Origin: Gammaproteobacteria bacterium
GTDB taxonomy: Bacteria > Pseudomonadota > Gammaproteobacteria > Pseudomonadales > Porticoccaceae
NCBI GenBank assembly: GCA_016708925.1
Contig: JADJET010000004.1
Coordinates: 1-64,000, forward strand
Reading direction: 5' to 3'
Length of the DNA: 64,000 bases
The translations under genes and the position numbers were made by a program. Under the pieces are notes generated by a model, which searched no databases, had not been told where the DNA came from, and worked only from the letters and a program-made list of their open reading frames with translations. Positions 46,594 through 57,815 of the stretch are shown here, in pieces (positions within the stretch are counted from its first letter, which is position 1; the number at the start of each line of letters is the position of its first letter).

Positions 46594-47469
46594 TCATTTT
46601 TCCGTGCTGTCGGGCGTCTTCAGGTAGCGGAAAAAATCACTGTCGGGCTCCATGACCAGCAACCCGTTGCGGTCGGCAAGGGAGGCGCGATAGGCCTTGA
46701 GGCTGCGCGTGAACCCGTAAAACTCCGGGTCGCGCGTATACGCGGCCGCGTAGATACGCGCGGCAGTGGCATCGCCTTCGCCACGGGTCTGCTCGGCTTC
46801 GCCATAGGCGTTTGCCCCGATGACCGTCACCTGGCGATCCGCTTCCGCACGAATTTTTTCGGCGGCCTCCAGGCCTACGGCCCGCAATTCCTGTGCTTCC
46901 TTGTCGCGCTCGGCGGACATGCGCTGGAATACCTGGTCGCTGACCTCCGGGGGCAGATCGATGCGCCGCACGCGCACATCCAACACTTCCACGCCGAGCG
47001 ATTTCTTGACGGCGTCGCTCAGGGTTTTGGTCATGTCCGACATCAGCCGGTCGCGCTCTCCGGACACCACCTCGTGCAGCGTGCGGGTGCCGAACTCGTT
47101 GCGCAGACCATCGTTGATGCGGTCCGCCAGGCGGCTTTTGGTGGCCAGCTCGATGCCGCCGGTGGCCTTGTAATAGGTTTCCACGTCGGCGATGCGCCAT
47201 TTGGCGAAGGAGTCGACGATCAGGCGTTTGCGCTCAATGGTGAAAAAACTCTCGGCTGCGCCGTCTACCGTCAGTACGCGCGCATCGAACTTTTTGACCT
47301 GGTTGATGATCGGCAGCTTCCAGTGAAGCCCCGGGGGAATGTCCGGCCTCACGATGCGACCGAACTGCAACATGAGGGCACGCTCGGTTTCCTTGACGAC
47401 GAACACCGAGCTGCTGAACAGAATTCCGAGCAGCGCCAGCCCCATCAGGCTGATGGTCTTGCGGTCCAT
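46594..47469 (-). CDS. hflC: HflC, modulator of FtsH protease
   Basis: A SPFH/band 7 membrane protein that forms a large complex with HflK around FtsH. 291 residues. One N-terminal transmembrane helix (residues 6-23, LMGLALLGILFSSSVFVV) is followed by KETERALMLQFGRIVRPDIPPGLHWKLP, VEVLDVRVRRIDLPPEVSDQVFQRM and a long coiled coil ERDKEAQELRAVGLEAAEKI. Its ATG overlaps the hflK stop. Followed by an intrinsic terminator. Confidence 0.95.
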   Translation of the reverse strand: MDRKTISLMGLALLGILFSSSVFVVKETERALMLQFGRIVRPDIPPGLHWKLPIINQVKKFDARVLTVDGAAESFFTIERKRLIVDSFAKWRIADVETYYKATGGIELATKSRLADRINDGLRNEFGTRTLHEVVSGERDRLMSDMTKTLSDAVKKSLGVEVLDVRVRRIDLPPEVSDQVFQRMSAERDKEAQELRAVGLEAAEKIRAEADRQVTVIGANAYGEAEQTRGEGDATAARIYAAAYTRDPEFYGFTRSLKAYRASLADRNGLLVMEPDSDFFRYLKTPDSTEK

Positions 47470-48611
47470 TAGCGGCCCTCCCGTCGCGGCGTGGTGGAGG
47501 TGGCGACCTGGCGGCGGAGCACATCGGCCGCGCGGTTCGCGATGTCATTGAGCTGCTGGTTGCTGAGCGCCCGGTCACCGGTGGTCGCCCCGGTGCCATC
47601 GGTCTGAACGAGCTTGTCGATGGGCAGGTAGATCATGTTGCCGCCGGTTTTCATGTCCACGATTACTTTGGGCGTGCCGGCCATCACCTCTTCGAGGGTT
47701 TCCATGTAAAGGCGCTGGCGGGTCACCGCAGGCGCTTTCTGGTATTCCGCGTAGAGCCGTTCGAAACGCTGGGCCTCCCCGGTAGCTTCAATGGCGGCTT
47801 TTTCCCTGTAGGCGCTGGCCTCCGCCAAGGTGCGTTGGGCGCGTCCGCGTGCTTCGGGCACCACGCCGTTGGCGTAGGATTGGGCTTCGTTGATGACCTG
47901 CTCGCGATACTCGCGCGCCTTGACGACATTGTCGTAGGCCGCGCGCACGGCCGCCGGCGGCTTCGCCTCCCGGATGTTCACCTTGACCACGCGGATGCCG
48001 GTGCCGTACTGATCGAGATAGGTCTGCAGACGCTTGGCTACCGCGATGCTCAACTCGCCCCGGCCAGTGGAAATCACCGCATCGAACTTGGCGTTGCCGA
48101 CTTCGTGGCGGACCGCGCTGTCGGTCGCCTCGCGCAGGCTCAGCTCCGGATCCTTGACATTGAGGACAAAGGCTTTGGCGTCGTTGACGTTGTACTGCAC
48201 GGTGAGTGGCAGTTCGACGATGTTCTCGTCCTCGGTAAGCATCTCGTTGCGCGGCTCCGTTTCGTAGCGTCGCTCGGTGGTTACCGCGACCTTGGTCACG
48301 TTGTCGATCAGGCGCGGCCGCCAGTGCAGCCCCTCACCCGTGAGCTCGCTGAATTTGCCGAAGCGCAGCACGACGGCCTGTTCCTGTGCATCGACCTGAT
48401 ACCAGCCCAGCGCAAACCACAGCACCGCAATGGCCATCAGGCCCATCACCAGGGGGCCGCGGCCCAACCCGCCGCCGTTGCCGCCCCCGCCGCCGAACGC
48501 CTGGTTCAGGCGATCGGAAAAGCGTTTCAATACGGCATCCAGGTCCGAGGGCGAGGCTTTTTTGCCGCTGCCCCACGGATCCCGACCGTCGCCGGGTTCA
48601 TTCCACGCCAT
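47469..48611 (-). CDS. hflK: HflK, modulator of FtsH protease
   Basis: SPFH-domain partner of HflC. 380 residues from the ATG at 48611, which has GGAG upstream. The N-terminus WNEPGDGRDPWGSG and a glycine-rich stretch precede one transmembrane span (GPLVMGLMAIAVLWFALGW). The SPFH domain reads VDAQEQAVVLRFGKFSE, EMLTEDENIVELPLTVQYNV and DAVISTGRGELSIAVAKRLQ. ARTYVE-type coiled coil follows. Starts just after hflX; overlaps hflC by one base. Confidence 0.95.
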   Translation of the reverse strand: MAWNEPGDGRDPWGSGKKASPSDLDAVLKRFSDRLNQAFGGGGGNGGGLGRGPLVMGLMAIAVLWFALGWYQVDAQEQAVVLRFGKFSELTGEGLHWRPRLIDNVTKVAVTTERRYETEPRNEMLTEDENIVELPLTVQYNVNDAKAFVLNVKDPELSLREATDSAVRHEVGNAKFDAVISTGRGELSIAVAKRLQTYLDQYGTGIRVVKVNIREAKPPAAVRAAYDNVVKAREYREQVINEAQSYANGVVPEARGRAQRTLAEASAYREKAAIEATGEAQRFERLYAEYQKAPAVTRQRLYMETLEEVMAGTPKVIVDMKTGGNMIYLPIDKLVQTDGTGATTGDRALSNQQLNDIANRAADVLRRQVATSTTPRREGR

Positions 48612-48613
48612 GG

Positions 48614-49975
48614 TTAACTCCAGCTTGTTGGATCGCCGTGCGCGCACAGCGGTTTTTCGAGGCGCAAACCAGCAGCCCCCGTTTGAGTCGATAACGAAGC
48701 GTCGGGTACTGTGGCCAGCCCCTCGCTGCGGAGCAGCCGCTGTAATTTCGCGGCGGGTATGCGCAGGTCCACTATGGTACCACCATCATCCGCGGGACTC
48801 TCCGCGGTTACCGCCGCTGCCGCATACAGCAGCGCCCGCAGACGCCCATGCGTTGGCGCCAGATGACAGCTGTGAAGGACCAGATCACCGGCAAGACGTT
48901 CGCTCAATGCGGTGAGCAGCAGAGGGATGCCGACGCCGGTGTGCGCGGACAGCCATGCCGAGATGGGGATTCCGGACGTGTCCCGGTCCAGATGGGGCTG
49001 CGATGCTTCCAGCAAGTCGATTTTGTTGAATACGCGCAGGACCGGCACGTCTCCGGCGCCGATTTCTGCGAGCACTTCGTCGACGCAGCGCGCCTGGTGT
49101 TGCCAGTCCGGATTGGCCGCGTCGATGACGTGGAGCACCAGGTCAGCGCTGGCTACCTCTTCGAGTGTCGCGCGGAAAGCGGCAACCAGTTGATGGGGCA
49201 ACTGACGGATGAAACCCACGGTGTCGGCGAGCAGCACGGGGCCGATACCGGGCACGGAAAAGCGTCGCAGCGTAGGGTCGAGGGTGGCGAACAACTGATC
49301 CGCCGCCAGTACGCCGGCGGCGGTCAGGGCATTGAACAGGGTGGATTTGCCGGCGTTGGTATAACCCGCCAACGCCACCGTGGGCGCTTCGCCCCGGCGG
49401 CGCGCGGCGCGGCCCTGTTCCCGGCGCTTTTGCACCAGTTCCAGTTTGCGCTCGAGGCTGGCGATGCGGCCACGCACCAGGCGCCGGTCGGTTTCGAGTT
49501 GGGTTTCCCCGGGGCCGCGCAGACCGATTCCACCCTGCTGGCGCGCCAGGTGAGTGGCGCGACCGACCAGCCGCGGCAGCAGATGGCGCAACTGGGCCAG
49601 CTCCACCTGCAGCTTGCCCTCGTGGGTGCGCGCGCGGCGGGCGAAGATGTCCAGAATCAACCCGGTGCGGTCGAGCACCCGGCAGTCGAGCGCGCGCTCG
49701 AGATTGCGCTCCTGGCTGGGGCTCAGGCTGTGATCGAAAATCGTGATGGTCGCACCGGTCGCGACGACCAGCTCACGCAGTTCGGCGACTTTGCCGGAAC
49801 CGATGAAGGTTCCGGCGTGGGGGGCGCTGCGGCGACCGGTGAGTGTGGCAGCGGGCGTTCCGCCTGCCGCGCGTACGAGTTCGGTGAATTCCTGTCGGTC
49901 GCCGGCGTCGTTACCCTTCAGTTCAACGGCGACGAGGACAGCCGTCTCGGCGATTTCCGGGGTGGTCGGCGTCAA
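48614..49975 (-). CDS. hflX: Ribosome-associated GTPase HflX
   Basis: HflX splits stalled 70S ribosomes under stress. The 453 residues comprise the N-terminal HflX domain (ELVRAAGGTPAATLTGRR, GKVAELRELVVATGA, FDHSLSPSQERNLE), the conserved GRATHLARQQGGIGLRGPGE linker and the GTPase domain with GYTNAGKSTLFNAL near 203, LDPTLRRF and ADTVGFIRQLPHQLVAAFRATLEE. The C-terminal 90 residues extend past the G domain. ATG overlaps or abuts the hfq stop. Confidence 0.96.
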   Translation of the reverse strand: MTPTTPEIAETAVLVAVELKGNDAGDRQEFTELVRAAGGTPAATLTGRRSAPHAGTFIGSGKVAELRELVVATGATITIFDHSLSPSQERNLERALDCRVLDRTGLILDIFARRARTHEGKLQVELAQLRHLLPRLVGRATHLARQQGGIGLRGPGETQLETDRRLVRGRIASLERKLELVQKRREQGRAARRRGEAPTVALAGYTNAGKSTLFNALTAAGVLAADQLFATLDPTLRRFSVPGIGPVLLADTVGFIRQLPHQLVAAFRATLEEVASADLVLHVIDAANPDWQHQARCVDEVLAEIGAGDVPVLRVFNKIDLLEASQPHLDRDTSGIPISAWLSAHTGVGIPLLLTALSERLAGDLVLHSCHLAPTHGRLRALLYAAAAVTAESPADDGGTIVDLRIPAAKLQRLLRSEGLATVPDASLSTQTGAAGLRLEKPLCAHGDPTSWS

Positions 49976-50230
49976 TCAGAGGTCCGCATCGGCATCGTCG
50001 TCGCCGGGCATCGGGGTCACCAGGCGCACCGGGCGGGCAGGAACCACGGTTGAGATGGCGTGCTTGTAGACCATCTGGCTGACGGTGTTTTTCAGCAGCA
50101 CCACAAATTGGTCGAACGACTCGATCTGGCCCTGAAGCTTGATGCCGTTGACCAGAAAAATCGAGACCGGAATGCGCTCCTTACGCAGCAGATTGAGAAA
50201 AGGGTCTTGTAGATTGTGCCCTTTTGACAT
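49976..50230 (-). CDS. hfq: RNA chaperone Hfq
   Basis: Hexameric Sm-like protein that pairs small RNAs with mRNAs. 84 residues. GHNLQDPFLNLLRKERIPVS near 4-23 is the Sm1 region and FVVLLKNTVSQMVYKHAIST near 42-61 is Sm2 with the YKHA motif. A short tail ends in acidic DDDADADL, as in many gammaproteobacteria. Followed directly by hflX. Confidence 0.98.
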   Translation of the reverse strand: MSKGHNLQDPFLNLLRKERIPVSIFLVNGIKLQGQIESFDQFVVLLKNTVSQMVYKHAISTVVPARPVRLVTPMPGDDDADADL

Positions 50231-50384
50231 GGCGTTACTCCTTATTGATGTAGGTAATTAGGCAGGCGGGATGAGCTTGCCGGGTCGAAGCGACAGCGAT
50301 GCTCCACAAGAGCCCCGTTATGCCGGCCGCCGCGCCGGAACCGGGCATGATACGCGCCACTAATGGCGGTGTACATGAGGGCAA

Positions 50385-51356
50385 TCAGATCAGTTTCAAG
50401 AGCTTAGCGATAATCGTCCGCTGATCGTCGGGGGTGTCCCAGGCGCCGGTGAGCCCTTCCCGGGCCGGGGAGCGCGGGCCGCGCAGCCAGGTCAACTGGC
50501 GTTTGGCGAGCTGGCGGGTGGCGGCGATGCCCTGCGCGGCCATGGTGGCTGCGTCGCATTCGCCAGCGAGATGGGCCCATACCTGACGGTAGCCGGCGGC
50601 GCGCATCGACGGCAAATCCGGGTTCAGATCGCCGCGTTGGTACAGGGCGCGGACTTCGGCCACCAGCCCAGCCTTCAGCATGGTTTCGAAGCGTTGGGCG
50701 ATACGCTGGTGGAGGACCTCGCGGCTGGGCGGCAGCAGGGCGACCATGGTCAGATCGTAGTCCACGGCGATGGGCGCAACGCCCTGGCCGTCCCGTTGAG
50801 CCCCGAGCAGCCGCGACAGGGGCTGTCCGGTGGCGCGATAGACTTCGAGTGCGCGCTGGATCCGCTGCGAATGCCGGGGATGCAGTTGCGCGGCGGTTTC
50901 CGGATCCACCCGCGCCAGTTCCGCATGAAGGTGGGGCCAGCCATGGCGCGCGGCGGCCGCCGCGAGTTCCGCGCGCAGCTCCGGGTTCGCGGCGGGCAGC
51001 TTCGCCATCCCTTCGCTCAGCAGATGGAAGTAGAGCATGGTTCCGCCCACCAGCAGGGGGATGCGACCCGCGGCCGTGATGGCCGCCATTTCGCGGCGCG
51101 CATCGACGACGAATTCGGCGGCGGAATAAGGTATCGCGGGATCGCGGATATCGATCAGACGATGGGGTGCGCGGGCGAGCGTCGCGGCATCCGGTTTGGC
51201 GGTGCCGATATCCATGCCCACATACACCTGGGCCGAGTCCACGCTGATGATTTCGACCGGCGCGCACTCCCGCAGCGCGAGTGCCAGCGCGGTCTTGCCG
51301 CTCGCCGTCGGACCCGCGATGGCCAGCGCGCGCGGCCGGTCGGCGGGGGCAGGCAC
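50385..51356 (-). CDS. miaA: tRNA dimethylallyltransferase
   Basis: MiaA adds a dimethylallyl group to A37 of tRNAs reading UNN codons. The 323 residues read AIAGPTASGKTALALAL (P-loop) near residue 13-29, EIISVDSAQVYVGMDIGTAKP, PHRLIDIRDP, PLLVGGTMLYFHLLSEG and HPRHSQRIQRALEVYRATG. Near the end is KRQLTWLRGP. ATG abuts the mutL stop. 154 bp separate it from hfq. Confidence 0.97.
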   Translation of the reverse strand: MPAPADRPRALAIAGPTASGKTALALALRECAPVEIISVDSAQVYVGMDIGTAKPDAATLARAPHRLIDIRDPAIPYSAAEFVVDARREMAAITAAGRIPLLVGGTMLYFHLLSEGMAKLPAANPELRAELAAAAARHGWPHLHAELARVDPETAAQLHPRHSQRIQRALEVYRATGQPLSRLLGAQRDGQGVAPIAVDYDLTMVALLPPSREVLHQRIAQRFETMLKAGLVAEVRALYQRGDLNPDLPSMRAAGYRQVWAHLAGECDAATMAAQGIAATRQLAKRQLTWLRGPRSPAREGLTGAWDTPDDQRTIIAKLLKLI

Positions 51357-53168
51357 TCAGCGCCCCCGCAGGAACAGGCGGTCCAGTTCCTCCAGCGATA
51401 CCTGGGTCCAGGTGGGGCGGCCGTGGTTGCACTGACCGCTGCGCTCGGTGGACTCCATCGCCCGCAGCAGCGCGTTCATTTCCGCCACGGCCAGCGGTCG
51501 GTTGGCGTGGACGGCGGCGCGGCAGGCCATGTTGCCCAGGATTTCGTCGATGCGACCGTCGAGGCGGTCGGCGCTGTCCAGGGTGCGGATATCGGCGAGC
51601 ACATCCCGCACCAGGGCCTCTACTTCAACCCCGCGCACCAGCGCCGGCACGGCGCGCACCAGGAGGGTGGTGGGTCCGCTGCGGTCGAGGCTGAAGCCGA
51701 TGGCATCGAACGCCGCGGCATGGTGTTCGGCGGCGTCGGCTTCGGCTGCGTTTACCGCCAGCGTCATCGGCACCAGCAGGGGTTGGCTGGCGAGGGCTCC
51801 GTCGCGCCAGGCGATTTTCATGCGTTCGTAGAGGACGCGTTCGTGCGCGGCGTGCAGATCCACCAGCACCAGGCCGTCGCGGTTTTCCGCGAGGATATAG
51901 GCGCCCTTGAGTTGCGCCAGGGCGAAGCCGAGCGGGGGCGGGTCTTCGCTTGCCGGTGACGCGGATGGCGGCGCCGGCGCCGGTCGGTGCAGGTCGGCAT
52001 AGGTCGCCATGCGCTCGCTCACACCCGGGGCGGGTCGCGTTGACGGGAACGGCATGGGGTGCTGGTGCGCGACAAGTTCGGGTGTCGATTCGGGCGGCGT
52101 TTCGCGTGTGTTTTGATCAGGGACGGACACCATCGTCGGCGCGGGTCGCGCGTCGCCCGGGGTGATCTCGGCGAGCGCGCGGTGCAGCATGCTGAACAGG
52201 AAATCGTGGACCTGACGCGCTTCCCGGAAGCGGACTTCGTATTTGGTGGGATGGACATTCACATCCACATCGCGGGGCGGAATTTCGAGAAACAGCACAA
52301 ACGCCGGGTGCCGGTTTTGATAGAGCACATCGCGGTAGGCTTGGCGTACCGCGTGACCGATGACCTTGTCGCGCACGGCGCGGCCGTTCACATAGAAATA
52401 CTGAAGATCGGCCTGGCTGCGGGAGTAGGTGGGCAACGCGATCCAGCCGTGCAGGCGCAAACCCTGGTGCTCGACTTCGAGATGGCGCGCCTGCTCCAGG
52501 AAGGGCAGTCCGCACACCGCCGCGATGCGCCGCTCCTGCGCGGGCAGGTCATCGGCACGGGCAAAATCCTGTACCTGACGGCCGTTGTGCCGCACCCGCA
52601 GCCCCACGTCGAAACGGCTCAGTGCCAGCCGATGGATGACCTCCTCGATACGCCCGTACTCGGTGCGCTCGGTGCGCAGGAAGCGGCGGCGCGCGGGAGT
52701 GTTGAAAAACAGATCCCGCACTTCGACCGTGGTGCCGCGGGGATGGGGCGCAGGCGCAATGGTGGCGTCTTCCGCCGCGCTCTGGATGGCCCAGCCGGAG
52801 TTGCCGGCCCGCGCATTCGAGGTCAGCGCGAGCCGGGAGACGGAGGCGATGCTCGCCAGCGCCTCGCCGCGAAAGCCCAGGGTGGCCACGGCGTCGAGAT
52901 CATCCAGTACGGCGATCTTGCTGGTGGCATGGCGACTCAGTGCCAGCGCGAGGTCGTCGCGGGGAATGCCGGCGCCGTTGTCGCGGATGCGCATCAGCTT
53001 GATGCCGCCCTGCTCGAGTTCGATCTCGATGCGATCGGCGCCGGCGTCGATGCTGTTTTCCAGCAATTCCTTGATGACGGCGGCGGGACGTTCCACCACC
53101 TCGCCGGCGGCGATCTGATTCGCCAGCTGAGGCGGGAGGAGACGGATCGGGGCGGGATCTGCGGCCAC
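51357..53168 (-). CDS. mutL: DNA mismatch repair protein MutL
   Basis: MutL links mismatch recognition by MutS to downstream nicking. It is 603 residues. GHKL ATPase motifs: LLENSIDAGADRIEIELEQG near 35-54, IRDNGAGIPRDDLALAL near 58-74, TLGFRGEALASIASVS near 94-109 and RGTTVEVRDLFFNTPARRRFL near 143-163. The C-terminal dimer domain holds DLHAAHERVLYERM. A Pro-rich linker joins them. The C-terminal endonuclease motif DQHAxxERI is in its non-nuclease-like form; the family around it in gammaproteobacteria relies on MutH. Confidence 0.96.
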   Translation of the reverse strand: MAADPAPIRLLPPQLANQIAAGEVVERPAAVIKELLENSIDAGADRIEIELEQGGIKLMRIRDNGAGIPRDDLALALSRHATSKIAVLDDLDAVATLGFRGEALASIASVSRLALTSNARAGNSGWAIQSAAEDATIAPAPHPRGTTVEVRDLFFNTPARRRFLRTERTEYGRIEEVIHRLALSRFDVGLRVRHNGRQVQDFARADDLPAQERRIAAVCGLPFLEQARHLEVEHQGLRLHGWIALPTYSRSQADLQYFYVNGRAVRDKVIGHAVRQAYRDVLYQNRHPAFVLFLEIPPRDVDVNVHPTKYEVRFREARQVHDFLFSMLHRALAEITPGDARPAPTMVSVPDQNTRETPPESTPELVAHQHPMPFPSTRPAPGVSERMATYADLHRPAPAPPSASPASEDPPPLGFALAQLKGAYILAENRDGLVLVDLHAAHERVLYERMKIAWRDGALASQPLLVPMTLAVNAAEADAAEHHAAAFDAIGFSLDRSGPTTLLVRAVPALVRGVEVEALVRDVLADIRTLDSADRLDGRIDEILGNMACRAAVHANRPLAVAEMNALLRAMESTERSGQCNHGRPTWTQVSLEELDRLFLRGR

Positions 53169-53301
53169 GGTCAGGTCGAGCCTGACACTGGTCGTGCCGG
53201 ACTGCGGAGGAATGTTGCGGCACCGGGCCGGCTGGGTTGGGGAAGTTCGTTCACCCGTGCATTCTAGGGCCTGTCAAAGCTGCCCGCACGGCTTTAGCAG
53301 G

Positions 53302-54693
53302 CTAGCGTTGTGCGATGCTGGGTTGGGGAACGGTTGTGGATACCGCAGCCTGCTCAGAGCGGCTGCTGCGCTGGCGCTGTTCCCAGGCGATGCGGGTACC
53401 GTCGGGGGGGTGGCGTTCGAAGTGCCGTTTGACGCCGGTGAAAATGGCGCTGGCCAGGCGTTTCTGGTGGGCAGGGTCGCGCAATTTACGCGCCTCCCCA
53501 GGATTGGAGATAAACCCGGTCTCCACCAGGATCGACGGCATATCGGGCGATTTCAGCACCACGAAACCGGCCTGCTCGACGCGGTGGTTGTGCAGCCGGC
53601 TGACCCCTGCCATGGACTTGAGCACCTGATCGCCCAATTGGAGGCTGTGATTCAGGGTGGCGGTCATCGCCAAGTCGAGAATGACCCCCGCGAGGACGGG
53701 ATCCTTGTCGTTCAGCGCGACCGAGCCGCCGATAAGATCCGCACGGTTTTCCCGGTCAGCCAGGTATTTGGCGGTTTCGCTGGTGGCGCCGCGCTGGGAG
53801 AGGGCATACACCGATGCGCCATTGGCGGTGTCATTGTCGAAGGCATCCGCATGTACCGAAACCATGATATCCGCACCCGCGCGTCGGGCAATGGCGGGTC
53901 TCTTCGCCAAAGGGATGAAGTAATCACCGGTCCGGACCAGGACCGCGCGGTAGCCGGTTTCCCGATTCACCAGTGCCGCCAGTGCCTTGCTGATGGCGAG
54001 CACGACCTGCTTTTCATGAGTACGCGCCGGACCTATGGCGCCGGGATCCTCTCCGCCGTGGCCTGCGTCTATCGCGATGACGACATTGCGCAGTTTTGCG
54101 GGGGGGTGAGAGTGCGTCGTCGCGGGCGCCGGCCTTGGGGCGGTGGGTGCCTTTGCAAGGCTGGGCGTCGTCACAGGCCTGGTAGTGGATGCCATCCTGC
54201 TGCCGGGAGCTTGCAGGTTCACCACGAGGCGGTGTGGGTTGCCGGCAGTCGGTGCGCTGATCGCGCTCTGCGCGCTCACGCGTTGCGCCAGATCCATGAC
54301 GATGCGCAGGCCGGTGCCGTCGCGGATGCCGGAGCGCAGGTTGCGTACGGGGCTGTTGGCCAGGTCGATACCGCGCAGGGACGCGCGCAGCTGCGCATGG
54401 TCGAGGTCGATCACCACCCGGTCCGGCGCCTGCATGGTGAATACCTTGTAGGAAGTAGGCGCTCCGCTCAGGTCGAGCTCAAGGCGGAAATTGCCGGCGT
54501 CCCGGACCAGCCGCGCGTGCTCGATCACGGCGGCCGCGTGCAACGACCCCGGCAGGGCGATGGCCCAGAATGCGATCAACAGCAGAAAAACGCGCCGCCG
54601 GGCGGCGGTGGGAAGTCTGTTCGGGGGGAGCGCGGCGTAGTCAGCAAATCCACCGCGAGAGAGCGCGCGCGGGCACTGCCCGCGGTGATCCAC
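53302..54693 (-). CDS. amiC: N-acetylmuramoyl-L-alanine amidase (AmiB/AmiC type)
   Basis: Periplasmic zinc amidase that cleaves septal peptidoglycan. RRRVFLLLIAFWAIALPGSL then HAAA looks like a Sec signal. An AMIN domain follows (AVIEHARLVRDAGNFRLELDL, GIRDGTGLRIVMDL), then a Pro/Thr linker. The Amidase_3 domain has IAIDAGHGGEDPGAIG, VRTGDYFIPL, DIMVSVHADAFDN and MPSILVETGFISN with the zinc and catalytic glutamate residues. No LysM is seen. The true start is uncertain: no ATG lies near the signal, so I give a GTG at 54693, which lies inside tsaE. Confidence 0.9.
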   Translation of the reverse strand: MDHRGQCPRALSRGGFADYAALPPNRLPTAARRRVFLLLIAFWAIALPGSLHAAAVIEHARLVRDAGNFRLELDLSGAPTSYKVFTMQAPDRVVIDLDHAQLRASLRGIDLANSPVRNLRSGIRDGTGLRIVMDLAQRVSAQSAISAPTAGNPHRLVVNLQAPGSRMASTTRPVTTPSLAKAPTAPRPAPATTHSHPPAKLRNVVIAIDAGHGGEDPGAIGPARTHEKQVVLAISKALAALVNRETGYRAVLVRTGDYFIPLAKRPAIARRAGADIMVSVHADAFDNDTANGASVYALSQRGATSETAKYLADRENRADLIGGSVALNDKDPVLAGVILDLAMTATLNHSLQLGDQVLKSMAGVSRLHNHRVEQAGFVVLKSPDMPSILVETGFISNPGEARKLRDPAHQKRLASAIFTGVKRHFERHPPDGTRIAWEQRQRSSRSEQAAVSTTVPQPSIAQR

Positions 54694-55077
54694 AGCCTGC
54701 GCCCGGCGCCGGTGATCTCCAGCGCCAACGTCAGATCCGGCGCCGGCAGGGCGCCAGCACCGCGCTCGGGCCATTCGATCAGGCAGATGCTCTCGCCGTC
54801 GAAATAGTCCCGCCCTCCGATCCATTCCAGTTCCTCTGGGTCCGCCAGACGATAGAGATCAAAATGATACACATTTCCATGGGTTAGCGTATAGGGCTCA
54901 ACCAAAGTATAAGTTGGACTCTTGACCGGGCCGGTATGCCCCAGCGCGGACAGCACCCCCTGGCAGAGACTGGTTTTGCCGGCGCCCAGAGTTCCGCTCA
55001 GAAAAATGATCGCCCCGGGCCACAGCCGGGCACCCAGCAGCCGGCCCCAGGCGAGGGTCGCCTCGGGGTCGGGAAGA

Positions 55078-55094
<17 letters not shown>
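54576..55094 (-). CDS. tsaE: tRNA threonylcarbamoyladenosine biosynthesis ATPase TsaE
   Basis: TsaE is the P-loop ATPase of the t6A37 tRNA modification complex with TsaB and TsaD. Of 172 residues, FLSGTLGAGKTSLCQGVLSA near 31-50 is Walker A. SPTYTLVEPYTLTHGNVYHFDLYRL near 59-83 and SICLIEWPERG near 101-111 are diagnostic. The C-terminal 20 residues (Pro-rich, ending FFCC) exceed the usual family length and overlap amiC; they may be a sign of an indel or simple read-through. Overlaps nnr by 17 bases. Confidence 0.93.
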
Positions 55095-56586
<1,492 letters not shown>

Positions 56587-56649
56587 CGGCGGGGCCGGAG
56601 GACGGAATCTGGCAAAATTATACGACATGCCCCTCACCCGGCCCGGCCC

Positions 56650-57747
56650 GTGCCTGAAACAGCGACTGCCGCCATCGATCCGGATCTGGTCGCCCGCATC
56701 GGCGCCTGGGCGCGCGAGCTGGGTTTTCAGCAGGTTGGTATCGCGGATCTGGATCTGAAGGAAGCCGGCGCCCGCCTGCGTGAATGGCTCGACCGTGGCT
56801 TTCACGGCACCATGGACTGGATGGCGCGTCACGGCGAACTGCGCGCGCGCCCGGATCTGCTGGTGCCCGGTACGGTCTCGGCGATCTGCGTGCGGATGGA
56901 TTACCGGCCCGCCAATACCCGCATGATCGCGCAGTTGCGCGACGGCGAAAAAGCCTATGTGTCGCGCTACGCCCTGGGCCGCGACTACCACAAGATCATG
57001 CGTACCCGGCTGGCGACGCTGGCCGAGCGCATCGCGGCCGCCGCCGGCTGCGCGGTCATCCAGCGGCCCTTTGTGGACAGCGCGCCGGTGCTGGAAAAGC
57101 CCCTGGCCGCGCGCGCCGGGCTCGGCTGGATCGGCAAAAACACCCTGCTGCTGAATCGCGGCGCGGGTTCCTGGTTTTTTCTCGGCGAGCTGATCACCAG
57201 CGTCCGCCTGCCACCCGCCATCGATCTGATCGACGATGCCTGTGGCAAGTGCCGCGCCTGCCTGTCGATCTGCCCGACCCAGGCGTTTCCCGAGCCCTAT
57301 GTGCTGGACGCCCGGCGCTGTATTTCCTATCTCACCATCGAGCATCCGGGGCCGATTCCCGTGGCATTGCGCGCGGCCATGGGCAACCGCGTGTTCGGCT
57401 GCGACGATTGCCAGATCGTCTGTCCCTGGAACCGCTTCGCCAAACCCACCGACGAAGCCGCGTTCCGACCCCGCCACGGTCTCGCCGACGCCGAACTGGC
57501 GACGCTTGCGCAATGGACCGAAGCCGAGTTTCTGGATCGTACGGCGGGTTCGCCGATTCGCCGTATCGGCCACGAGCGCTGGTTGCGCAATCTCGCCGTG
57601 GGGCTGGGCAATGCACCCACCACCGCGCCGGTGCTGGCGGCGCTGGCACGCTGTCGCGACCAGGGTTCCGAGCTGGTGCGCGAGCACGCCGACTGGGCGC
57701 TGGCGCGCCATGCATCCGGTCGTGGAAAAGTAAGTGTGGAAAGGTAA
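56650..57747 (+). CDS. queG: Epoxyqueuosine reductase
   Basis: QueG reduces epoxyqueuosine to queuosine in tRNA, using cobalamin and two 4Fe-4S clusters. 365 residues from a GTG at 56650. The N-terminal cobalamin domain has GFQQVGIADLD and YALGRDYHKIMRTRL, then PVLEKPLAARAGLGWIGKNT near 148-167. The cluster motifs are CGKCRACLSICPTQAF near 198-213 and CDDCQIVCPWNRF near 253. A HEAT-like C-terminus follows. The promoter of rpsT overlaps its stop. Confidence 0.95.
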   Translation: MPETATAAIDPDLVARIGAWARELGFQQVGIADLDLKEAGARLREWLDRGFHGTMDWMARHGELRARPDLLVPGTVSAICVRMDYRPANTRMIAQLRDGEKAYVSRYALGRDYHKIMRTRLATLAERIAAAAGCAVIQRPFVDSAPVLEKPLAARAGLGWIGKNTLLLNRGAGSWFFLGELITSVRLPPAIDLIDDACGKCRACLSICPTQAFPEPYVLDARRCISYLTIEHPGPIPVALRAAMGNRVFGCDDCQIVCPWNRFAKPTDEAAFRPRHGLADAELATLAQWTEAEFLDRTAGSPIRRIGHERWLRNLAVGLGNAPTTAPVLAALARCRDQGSELVREHADWALARHASGRGKVSVER

Positions 57748-57748
57748 G

Positions 57749-57777
57749 TTGAACGCCCCGGCGAAACTGGCTATAGT
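57749..57777 (+). promoter_or_regulatory. Sigma-70-type promoter of rpsT
   Basis: TTGAAC (57749-57754), a 17-base spacer and TATAGT (57772-57777), 38 bases upstream of the rpsT start. Confidence 0.75.
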
Positions 57778-57815
57778 GCGCCGCCTTGCAATGACCCTAG
57801 CTGGAGCTGATTCCG

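Noticed and set aside
46385..46597. DUF2065-type small gene between hflC and hisZ
   Set aside because: Position fits, but the 70-codon frame lacks the hydrophobic LVLVLEGLLPF-type text and overlaps the terminator, so I could not support it.
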